Source: Candidatus Manganitrophaceae bacterium
Lineage (GTDB): Bacteria > Nitrospirota > Nitrospiria > SBBL01 > Manganitrophaceae
Direction: 5' to 3'
NCBI GenBank assembly: GCA_016200325.1
Contig: JACQEZ010000001.1
Location: 248,001 to 312,000, forward strand
Length of the DNA stretch: 64,000 bases
Every line of letters starts with the position of its first letter. Within the stretch, counting starts at the first letter, position 1. A model generated the notes under the pieces. It saw only the letters and a program-made list of their open reading frames with translations. It was not told the DNA's origin and made no database searches. The translations under genes were made by a program, and so were the position numbers. Positions 11,301-17,543 of the stretch are shown here, piece by piece.

Positions 11301-11755
11301 ATCTGGCGGGAGAGGACCTCGCCCTGGTCATAAAGGTAGGGAAGGAGGGTGAAGCCGGTGGCGGCGCCGATGACGATCAGATTCTCCCTTGGAGAGTAGA
11401 AAAAGGAGGACCAGAAGATCACGAGAAAATAGAGAATGGAGTAGGGACTGGCGGCGCCGCCGCTGAAGTAGACGAAGAAAGAAATATAAACCAGGGTGAG
11501 GGCGGTGGTGAAATGAAAGGTCCGGAACGGGACCCGCCGCCAGTCCATGGCGAAGAAGAGAAATCCGGTGAGGCTGCCGATCAAACAGAGAAGATCAAGG
11601 GCAAAGAGGGAGGCATGCTCCGGCGGGCTGAATAGGCGCAGCAGGGCCCAGACGGCGGCCATGGAGAAGTAGAGTCCGCCGGCCGTTTTGGCCATGATGA
11701 CCCGTTTGTCCTCGCCGGGCTGCGGCAAAAGCCATTTGGCGGCCAGTTGGTTCAA
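8396..11755 (-). CDS. membrane sensor histidine kinase with four GAF domains
   Basis: The N terminus holds about six membrane spans (to about residue 190). Four GAF-type sensor modules follow (about 210-370, 375-540, 545-700, 710-865), then a dimerisation domain with the phospho-acceptor His in SHELRTPLNAI (about residue 880) and an ATPase domain with NLLSNAIKF, DTGIGM and GTGLGLAIV. No receiver domain is fused and no response regulator is next door, so it is an orphan kinase. The first in-frame ATG is 11773, but that codon is part of a GGAGGGAGG Shine-Dalgarno lying 7 bases before TTG 11755, so TTG is the likelier start. The ligand is unknown. Confidence 0.93.
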   Translation of the reverse strand: MNQLAAKWLLPQPGEDKRVIMAKTAGGLYFSMAAVWALLRLFSPPEHASLFALDLLCLIGSLTGFLFFAMDWRRVPFRTFHFTTALTLVYISFFVYFSGGAASPYSILYFLVIFWSSFFYSPRENLIVIGAATGFTLLPYLYDQGEVLSRQMASEVVFCFLYLPVGVTVYLLSRQKEQDFLRERTLAIERGRFASHLQTLQQISHGLTAELELNRLLQMILSEGLRLLDFEVAGFLLWDPEEEAFVMRAVANLPQEIVGQKLRRGEGLAGRVAEEKKIVIIHDYISMNQPMMGITTLNLKSHMGTPIFWKGEVIGAFNMGTSQPNKVITETEQALAVMLAQHAAAAIANARLFQHSNEQARRQALLHKMVYAVSSEMSPQEVLHHLAQIAAEAVRGGFAVLLLKEEKTLVPKGAYQVPPVEIPFFAEAFKIATTGEESPALLAIRERRAITVPHLESEKSIPLPLREEAIRFGFASLIAVPLLFQEEVYGVLAVYFSKSGPFPPQEIEILSAIATEAASAVLHLKWIEERERHLARTETLREIAQEIGAESNRRAVLDLVVQRGCALMEMEEGGILLRQRERPGLLLQVFMGDPAAQIGRSFEANEVTEPILREKRTMTIEDHPSLFESLPFSQGRTIQSAIGAPILVRGEAVGILFLQTKRRGRTLDHEDGKTIEILARYAAIAIENDRLHAEAAALNDQFALLTKEISLSRNLDQIFFHISEGLKRHLPFSRLSIGLLDEAYKEVRLLRIVHSDRDTGMARWPQENSAIYSVLSHQRPLICSDLTASQIYREDRFLFGEGIRSYAILPVMLRGKAIATLNLKSDRAEEFSEARVDSLLPFANHLAPFIENARLFEELTEKKKEAEEASRLKTEFLSNVSHELRTPLNAIIGYTHLLLAELYGPLEGRQTQSLSSVQRNAHSLLSLINNLLDLSKIEAGKVETAAEEFDLKHLLLEVFEDIKPLLGEKRIDVRWRLPQTLSPLRSDPLRVQQVFLNLLSNAIKFTEKGTITITVREKTTPRGILLSIEDTGIGMKKEDLPTIFDPFRQIDGSLTRSVEGTGLGLAIVKKSLLLIEGTVEVQSELGKGSCFIIFLPYLEDPLAGAETPAGSFQKREKSS

Positions 11756-11797
11756 AGCGATGCCTCCCTCCATCTCTTAAGCAAAGGGCGTTTGGTA

Positions 11798-11826
11798 ATT
11801 ATAGGGAACGGTCTTCTGAGATGCAA
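11798..11826 (-). promoter_or_regulatory. sigma-70 promoter of the GAF histidine kinase
   Basis: On the minus strand TTGCAT (11826-11821), a 17-base spacer and a perfect TATAAT (11803-11798) stand about 40 bases before the kinase start. Confidence 0.7.
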
Positions 11827-11881
11827 GTGACCTATGGCACAGAATAATAAAAAAGGGAGGGACTGAAAAAGCATCGTTTTC

Positions 11882-11910
11882 TTGATTTAATGGGGGAGAT
11901 GTGTTAAATA
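11882..11910 (+). promoter_or_regulatory. promoter of tRNA-Leu
   Basis: TTGATT (11882-11887), a 17-base spacer and TAAATA (11905-11910) end 12 bases before the tRNA 5' end. Confidence 0.65.
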
Positions 11911-11922
11911 GGGAAGGCTTTC

Positions 11923-12009
11923 GGGCGCGTGGCGGAAATGGTAGACGCAGCAGTCTCAAAAACTGCCGAGGGCAACCTCATGCCAGTTCGATTCTGGCCG
12001 CGCCCACCA
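11923..12009 (+). tRNA. tRNA-Leu (anticodon CAA)
   Basis: GGGCGCG at 11923-11929 pairs with CGCGCCC at 11999-12005, followed by A and an encoded CCA. The anticodon arm is GCAGT-CTCAAAA-ACTGC, giving anticodon CAA, which reads UUG. The long variable arm of a class II tRNA and a GTTCGATTC T-loop are present. Bases 12010-12275 after it show nothing I can support. Confidence 0.95.
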
Positions 12010-12288
12010 TCTGGATGCGACGGTTCGTTGGTCAGGACCGATCTTTTATCTACCGCATTTTCTTTTTTACACTCCCGGTTCATTGCTTGCAGGATTTAAG
12101 TCCCTCTTTTTTCGGCATCATAAGATCGAGCAGCAGAAGGGCGGGCCGGTTCCGCTCCGCAGATTAAACGCCTCAAAAGACCGAGCCGATCTGGCTTAAA
12201 ATACCTGTCGTGTATTTGAGGGCGCGATTCTATGCCGACGTGAGCGTCCTTCATCGATCGGTCGCGAATATCCCCGGAGAACAGCATC

Positions 12289-12564
12289 ATGGGAAACATA
12301 CTAGGCATGTATCTAATCGGGATGGATTTTACCGATCAAAATCTGGCCGATCTGCTTCAGGCCGCTGAGAAGGCGAAGATCAGACTGAAGCAGCTTCAGA
12401 AGCAGCTCGCTGAATCCGAAAAGCCGTCCGAGAAGGAATTAAGGTGGATTCAAGAGCAGATGATGGATCTCGAGGCGGTCATTAGAGACATCCACCATCT
12501 CATCAAAGGCAAGGAAAAGGTCGGAGAGAACCCCCCTTTTCAGCCCCATTATAAGTTGTCCTAA
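12289..12564 (+). CDS. small coiled-coil hypothetical protein
   Basis: This 91-residue protein is not recognised. From about residue 12 to 75 it is charged and alpha-helical with heptad-like Leu/Ile spacing (LADLLQAAEKAKI, KQLQKQLAE, MMDLEAVIRDI), so a short coiled coil is likely. GGAG lies 9 bases before ATG 12289. It stands alone between the tRNA and a lipoprotein gene; 12565-12752 holds no feature I can support. Confidence 0.65.
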   Translation: MGNILGMYLIGMDFTDQNLADLLQAAEKAKIRLKQLQKQLAESEKPSEKELRWIQEQMMDLEAVIRDIHHLIKGKEKVGENPPFQPHYKLS

Positions 12565-12752
12565 TCGCGGCCGAGTCTCCGGCCACCGGACCGCCGCAGA
12601 AGATTCCTGCCTTTTCCACTGAATGTGATCGGCAATACGTATCCCGCTGTTCAGTTTGCGTTAAAATGAATTGTCGCTCACTCTTGTTTCTGACGCGATT
12701 GCGCCCCCATTCATAAAGTCGGATAAGCGCTCACAACAGAGGAATCCTCCGG

Positions 12753-13742
12753 ATGATAAAAGCGACGGCGCTCGTGACCTCTTTTATCCTTCTCGCCTTT
12801 CTTCTTTTTGCCTGTGGTCCAAAATATATCACCTCGCCGGGGGGACTTCTCGTCCCGTTGACGAATTGTAAGCGTATGGCCGGACGTTATCAGCAGGTCC
12901 GGGTCCGCGGGGATATTATTCGGCAATATGAAAGTGAGCTCGGCGTTCCCCCAGAGGTCGGTTTGCCCGAGGAAGCGTTTAATCTCTCAAACTATGCGGC
13001 CGACCTCTGCCATGCCGAGCGCCTCTATATATCGAGCGGTGAGTATCCGCAATATCTCTGTAGAGAAGAGCGGCTCAAAAACGCAGCCCTTCAAGTCGAT
13101 GTGTTGAATGCCCTGCTGGAGAGTATTCATCAGGCGAAGGATGCCGCAATGAAGGCCCCCGATATTAACTTTTTGAGAAACGACTACAATGAGCGTTTTA
13201 TCAGGGAATTGGATCAGCCCTGCTCCACCGTCCCCAGGACCTTGTCAAAAGAGGACCTCGCGAGGATGAAGGATGTCACCGAGACCAAAAACGATATGGG
13301 AGGAGGTGCCGTCGGACGCCCGCGTCCGTTGATGTCGGTCGATCGGCCGGAGATTACTTTCGAGGGGATCAATTTCCTTCTTCATATCAATGCGATCAAC
13401 CGGGGTCAGGCACCCGCGGGGGAGGTTACTCTGAATCTCTATTTTATCGATCGAGATTTATCGCAACCACCGATTGAAGCCGGACCGTTCTCGGTGGAGA
13501 CCGGGATTAAAGCGTCCGCGAGGATGCGTTGGGACGTTCGCCTGTCCAAGGGGACCGAGATCGAGCCTTTCTATCTCTACCTTCAACTAAAGTATAAGAA
13601 CCCGTCAGAGCTCTCAAAGAGCTATGTCGATCGATTTTATTTTAGTTGGCCGGGGGTAAAGGAGGATCAATCGGTGACCCATATGAGAGAAATGAATCAA
13701 AAGGAGAAATTTAAGATCCAGGAATATTTAAACGGGATCTGA
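12753..13742 (+). CDS. predicted lipoprotein, unknown function
   Basis: The 329-residue protein starts with a signal peptide and a lipobox (LLFACG, Cys at about residue 21), so it should be lipid-anchored. Residues about 40-190 are helical and Cys-containing; from about 205 to 300 there is a beta-rich domain (PEITFEGINFLLHINAINRG, SARMRWDVRLSKG) resembling an immunoglobulin-like sandwich. I do not recognise a family. It converges with the FkbM gene across 47 bases. Confidence 0.72.
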   Translation: MIKATALVTSFILLAFLLFACGPKYITSPGGLLVPLTNCKRMAGRYQQVRVRGDIIRQYESELGVPPEVGLPEEAFNLSNYAADLCHAERLYISSGEYPQYLCREERLKNAALQVDVLNALLESIHQAKDAAMKAPDINFLRNDYNERFIRELDQPCSTVPRTLSKEDLARMKDVTETKNDMGGGAVGRPRPLMSVDRPEITFEGINFLLHINAINRGQAPAGEVTLNLYFIDRDLSQPPIEAGPFSVETGIKASARMRWDVRLSKGTEIEPFYLYLQLKYKNPSELSKSYVDRFYFSWPGVKEDQSVTHMREMNQKEKFKIQEYLNGI

Positions 13743-13789
13743 AATGAATGCCGGAAGAACGGAATGTCCCTTTGCAGCGTTATCGGATT

Positions 13790-14533
13790 TTAGTTCCGAT
13801 AGGCGGTCACCTTCTCCGCAAATTTTTCGAATCGGGTGAATTCCTTTGTGGCGAGATAAAACGCCCGATCGCAGCCGATGCAGATTTTATCGTGGAGCTC
13901 GGCGCTGATGATCTTCACCTTGCCGATCCACCCTTCCGCCCGCTCCAAGACCTCCTTTTCGCCCCCCTCGATATCCATCTTTAGAATATCGATCCGGTCG
14001 ATGTGATAGTCCTTTAAAAGGGAGTCGATCGTGATGCAATTGACCTGCTGACCGGTCGACTCCCTTTTGTTGGTCGTCTCGGTCACGGTGTATCCCCACG
14101 CGCCGGTGAAACGATTTTGAATAGTCCGTGTGCAGTTGGATCCCCACAGAGCGGCTTTGATCGGAACGATGTTTTTATATCGATTCGTGTTCTTGACCAG
14201 CATTTCAAAATTCTCTTCTTCCGGCTCAATCGCAAATACTTTTGCGTTCGGATATTTCTTTGCGAAGTAGAGGGCCGAGGCGCCGATATTCGCTCCGGCA
14301 TCGACGATGACCGACGGGTCGGCATCGTGTATATGGTCGCATTCTTGTTTAATCAAATGGCTGACGGCGACGCTGAGATCGGTGGTGGCGGTCCGGATGT
14401 AGAGCGTCTCGTCGCCGAGGGTGACCTGTCGGATTCTCTTCCGTTTGGTCCGCCCGTCGATCATGAATCGGACCGCTTCTTTCGCGCCGATCAAATTTGA
14501 AAGGCGAAAAAACTTCTGGATGGTTTTTTTCAT
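13790..14533 (-). CDS. FkbM-family methyltransferase
   Basis: The protein has the FkbM SAM-binding motif VDAGANIGASALYFAKKYP (about residues 86-104) followed by VFAIEPEEENFEML, and the family's DILKMDIEGGEKEVL motif near residue 185. These enzymes methylate hydroxyl groups of sugars or secondary metabolites. No glycan operon is adjacent, so the substrate cannot be inferred. Start ATG 14533 follows a GTG at 14536; neither has a strong ribosome site. Confidence 0.88.
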   Translation of the reverse strand: MKKTIQKFFRLSNLIGAKEAVRFMIDGRTKRKRIRQVTLGDETLYIRTATTDLSVAVSHLIKQECDHIHDADPSVIVDAGANIGASALYFAKKYPNAKVFAIEPEEENFEMLVKNTNRYKNIVPIKAALWGSNCTRTIQNRFTGAWGYTVTETTNKRESTGQQVNCITIDSLLKDYHIDRIDILKMDIEGGEKEVLERAEGWIGKVKIISAELHDKICIGCDRAFYLATKEFTRFEKFAEKVTAYRN

Positions 14534-14618
14534 CACATTCCGAACAGGGTTGGCTTCATTCTAAATCCGGGCGGAAAATCGCGGGCCCTATTCCGAGAGA
14601 GCCCGAAAGACCAAGGGT

Positions 14619-14647
14619 AGTATACCTTTTCGAAAAGAGGGTTTCAA
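14619..14647 (-). promoter_or_regulatory. promoter of the FkbM gene
   Basis: On the minus strand TTGAAA (14647-14642), 17 bases, then TATACT (14624-14619). It lies back to back with the promoter of the DUF4337 gene, the two -35 boxes being 15 bases apart. Confidence 0.6.
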
Positions 14648-14662
14648 GGGTTGTCATTCGGT

Positions 14663-14691
14663 TTGGCTTGCCTCCCTTATTGGAATATGCT
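14663..14691 (+). promoter_or_regulatory. promoter of the DUF4337 gene
   Basis: TTGGCT (14663-14668), 17 bases, TATGCT (14686-14691), about 50 bases before ATG 14743. Confidence 0.55.
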
Positions 14692-14742
14692 ATCTCTACT
14701 TCTGACTCAATCTGTAGCGACGTTGTCCTCAGGAGAGAGCAG

Positions 14743-15339
14743 ATGCCGGAAGTGGAACTCCCCAAGTTGGAGGAGCTGGAGAAAATGAAAACCCGCTCGT
14801 TCGAGCGGCGGGTGGCGCTGACCACGTCAATCTTCGCCGTGGTGTTGGCGATCGCCGGCCTCGGCGGAAGCAACGCCACGAAAGAGATGCTCTTGGCCCA
14901 ACAGCAGGCGTCGGACCAGTGGGCATTTTATCAATCAAAATCGGTCAAGGAGCATCAGACCCGCACGCGGCGGATGCAGCTCGAGATAGAGCTGGCCGAG
15001 CGGGGTCCGAACATGCCCCCCGATATCCGCAAACGAACCGAGGGGCTGCTGGCCCAGACGACGGAGGAGGAGAAGCGGTATCAGTCGGAGAAGGGAGAGA
15101 TCGAGAAGGAGGCAAAGGCGCTGGAGCAGGAGAGGAATATCTTCCGCGCCAGAGATCCCTATTTTGACTTCGCCGAGGTGTTGCTGCAGATCGCCATTGT
15201 CATGGCGTCGATTTCTATTTTATCCGACGTCCCGGCAATCTTTTACTTCAGCCTGGCGCTCGCCTCGATCGGAACCCTCCTCGTTCTCAACGGCTATTTA
15301 CTCCTTGTGAAAATTCCGTTTATCCAGAGCGGCCACTGA
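14743..15339 (+). CDS. DUF4337-family membrane protein
   Basis: The frame is open upstream, but ATG 14743 has AGGAG 7 bases before it and the promoter at 14663-14691 sits between it and any earlier start. The 198-residue protein has one N-terminal membrane span (about 28-45), a long charged helix with the family-like segment LLAQQQASDQWAFYQ and two further hydrophobic segments near the C terminus (VLLQIAIVMASISIL and GTLLVLNGYLLL). Function of the family is unknown. Confidence 0.82.
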   Translation: MPEVELPKLEELEKMKTRSFERRVALTTSIFAVVLAIAGLGGSNATKEMLLAQQQASDQWAFYQSKSVKEHQTRTRRMQLEIELAERGPNMPPDIRKRTEGLLAQTTEEEKRYQSEKGEIEKEAKALEQERNIFRARDPYFDFAEVLLQIAIVMASISILSDVPAIFYFSLALASIGTLLVLNGYLLLVKIPFIQSGH

Positions 15340-15427
15340 TACAGTAAACCGATGGTTCAACCTACCGACCGATTCATTCCAATTCAGACATTCGCCATTT
15401 AGAAATTCATCGAGGGATCAGCGCCAG

Positions 15428-16717
15428 GTGGACGGAGATCGGAAGAGAAGGGGGGGTGTCCGGTGGTTGATTCTCGGCCTCCTCTTTCTGATCAGCATGG
15501 TCACCTACATCGACCGGGTCAATATTTCGATCGCCGGAAAAGAGATGATGCCGGAGTTCGGCCTCTCTGCAGTCGAAATGGGGGCCGCCTTTTCCGCCTT
15601 TGTTTTCGGCTATGCGCTTTTCCAGATTCCGGGCGGATGGCTTGGAGATCGCTGGGGCCCGCGCTTTATTTTGACCGCCGCGGTGCTCTGGTGGTCGCTC
15701 TTCACCGCTTTTACCGCCGCCGTCGGGCTCCCTCTGCTTGAATCCCTCTTTGGGCTGTTCGGCTCTTTGCTGTTGATCCGATTTTGGGTCGGGGTGGGCG
15801 AGGCGGCGGCGCTGCCGAATTTTAACCGGGCGGTGGCGAACTGGCTCGCCCCCTCCGAGCGGGGGTTGGGGATCGGTGTTTCGATCGGCGGCATCGGATT
15901 TGGCTCCGCCCTCACCCCGCCGGTGGTGGCGTTCTTGATGGGGCGCTACGGCTGGCGGATGGCGTTTTACGTTTCGGCCGCCGCCGGCCTCTTTGTCGCG
16001 GCGCTCTGGTTTCTCGTCGCACGGGATCGGCCGGAGGAACATCCATGGGTGACGGAGTCGGAGGCAGCCTGGATCGGACGACCGGCCGCCGACGCCCCGT
16101 CGCGCGCCCCCGGTTTTTCGGCGCTCCTTCGAAGCCGCTCCGTCTGGTTTCTCACGCTGAGCTATACCATGCTCGGATATATCGCCTATATCTACCTCTC
16201 TTGGTTTTTTCTCTATCTGGTCAACGTCCGAAATTTCACCGTTTTAAAAGGCTCTTTCTTGGCGACCGGGCCGTTCCTGGCGATGGCGCTCTTCTGCCCC
16301 TTGGGGGGATGGGTCACCGATCGGCTGACCGACCGATATGGTCCCGGCATTGGAAGGCGGGGGGTCGGCGCGGCCGGGATGTTCCTCACCGCCGTGCTGA
16401 TCTTCTTGGGCGCCGTCGCTCAAGAGCCGTACACGGCGATCTTTCTTCTCTCCCTGGGGGCGGGGCTCCTTTATGCCACGGTCGGCGCCTATTGGGCGAG
16501 CACGATCGATCTGTCGCATCGGCATTCGGGAGCGTTGTCGGGGTTGATGAACATGGGGGCGAATCTCGGCGGGACCCTCTCGCCGACGCTGACCCCGTTT
16601 CTCGGCGAGCGGTGGGGGTGGCCGGTTGCCCTCGGCGTGGCGGCCGGCGCCGCATTGGTCGGAGCGCTTCTCTGGTTTGGGGTTCGCTTCGACCGGGGCG
16701 ATGAATCGCCCGGATGA
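15428..16717 (+). CDS. MFS transporter, anion/sugar-acid symporter type
   Basis: This 429-residue permease has twelve predicted spans, the early motif YIDRVNISIAGKEM and GGWLGDRWGPRF between spans 2 and 3, both typical of the MFS anion:cation symporter group (hexuronate, glucarate, phthalate carriers). Start GTG 15428 is preceded by GAGGGA. No catabolic genes are next to it, so the substrate is open. Confidence 0.87.
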   Translation: MDGDRKRRGGVRWLILGLLFLISMVTYIDRVNISIAGKEMMPEFGLSAVEMGAAFSAFVFGYALFQIPGGWLGDRWGPRFILTAAVLWWSLFTAFTAAVGLPLLESLFGLFGSLLLIRFWVGVGEAAALPNFNRAVANWLAPSERGLGIGVSIGGIGFGSALTPPVVAFLMGRYGWRMAFYVSAAAGLFVAALWFLVARDRPEEHPWVTESEAAWIGRPAADAPSRAPGFSALLRSRSVWFLTLSYTMLGYIAYIYLSWFFLYLVNVRNFTVLKGSFLATGPFLAMALFCPLGGWVTDRLTDRYGPGIGRRGVGAAGMFLTAVLIFLGAVAQEPYTAIFLLSLGAGLLYATVGAYWASTIDLSHRHSGALSGLMNMGANLGGTLSPTLTPFLGERWGWPVALGVAAGAALVGALLWFGVRFDRGDESPG

Positions 16718-17004
16718 ATTGGGCTCTCACAGATATTTTTCGTCTATCCTATTTTTACTGACTCTTTCCGCTAGATCGTTCCCGCATCTTTCGTCGCATT
16801 TCCCACAAAAATGTAGATCGCTGTTGCGGACGAAAGCGGGTCCGCCGCGCGGCGTCTCTTCCATGAAGGCGTAAATTTTATAGATAATCCAAATAAAAGC
16901 CATCGTTAGAAGGCGCTTTCCACGAAACCGGGGTGAGTCACTCTTTTGGCCTGCACTTTGCTTTATTTAGGGGCAGAGTACGGCGGTGTACCTCAGGAGC
17001 AAAG
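16718..17004 (+). other. intergenic stretch and 5' leader before small membrane protein
   Basis: No gene is supported here. The last 40 bases fold: GTAC/GTAC around GGCGGT (16978-16991) and AGGAGC/GCTCCT (16995-17000 with 17007-17012). The second hairpin uses bases that also form the 5' arm of the terminator at 17005-17044, so the two are mutually exclusive. Confidence 0.4.
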
Positions 17005-17044
17005 GCGCTCCTCACCTCAAGTAGGTGGGGGGCGCGTTTTTTTT
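17005..17044 (+). terminator. strong intrinsic terminator directly before a ribosome site
   Basis: A 13-base-pair stem with no mismatch, counting G-U pairs (17005-17017 with 17023-17035, loop CAAGT), is followed by eight T (17037-17044). The T-run abuts the GGAGGG ribosome site of the next small gene, the layout of a transcription attenuator. It could also simply end the MFS transcript. Confidence 0.75.
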
Positions 17045-17056
17045 ATGGAGGGATCT

Positions 17057-17200
17057 ATGGCAAGTTCATGGGAATTAGGCGCATTTATTATCGGCTCTCT
17101 CTCAATGTCGGTCTTGGTCGCCTTGGCACACTCGATCATTTCAATCGATCGAAATCTCAAGGAGCGACAGGCGCGAATGAGGAAAATGGGGTCGATTTAA
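17057..17200 (+). CDS. 47-residue single-span membrane protein
   Basis: ATG 17057 follows GGAGGG at good spacing. The product starts MASSWELGAF, has one span (about residues 8-28) and ends with a basic cytoplasmic-type tail (KERQARMRKM). An upstream in-frame extension would run through the terminator and is rejected. Not recognised; the next gene is a similar small membrane protein, suggesting a pair. Confidence 0.65.
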   Translation: MASSWELGAFIIGSLSMSVLVALAHSIISIDRNLKERQARMRKMGSI

Positions 17201-17281
17201 CGTTCTGAAAACGATGACTCGAAGCGGACTAACTCAATTCCAAGAAGGATACGAGGGAAACCCGAGGAAAAGGAGGAAGCG

Positions 17282-17503
17282 ATGTACGAGGAAATTTTGA
17301 CCTATGTATTTCCGATCATGATTGCAATGATCCTTTTAAGCTTTGGCTGCGCCTGGGTATTGACGGCGGTCAAGTCTCCCGAGAGTTCGGGCGGCAAACA
17401 GCACCCGGCGGCCGAGTCGGATTGGAGATTTCTGGACGCAGGTCCGGAAGGGGTCCGAAAAAGTGTTACGCAAGAGATCCAGACGCAAACCAAGATGGTA
17501 TGA
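17282..17503 (+). CDS. 73-residue single-span membrane protein
   Basis: ATG 17282 has an AGGAGG site 5 bases upstream. The product has one N-terminal span (about 8-30, PIMIAMILLSFGCAWVL) and a polar tail. It is 81 bases after the other tiny membrane protein and in the same direction. Not recognised; the pair may form a small membrane complex, but there is no direct evidence. Confidence 0.65.
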   Translation: MYEEILTYVFPIMIAMILLSFGCAWVLTAVKSPESSGGKQHPAAESDWRFLDAGPEGVRKSVTQEIQTQTKMV

Positions 17504-17543
17504 GCGATCATTTAAACAGGTCCGTCGGATACCGACCGGCGGA

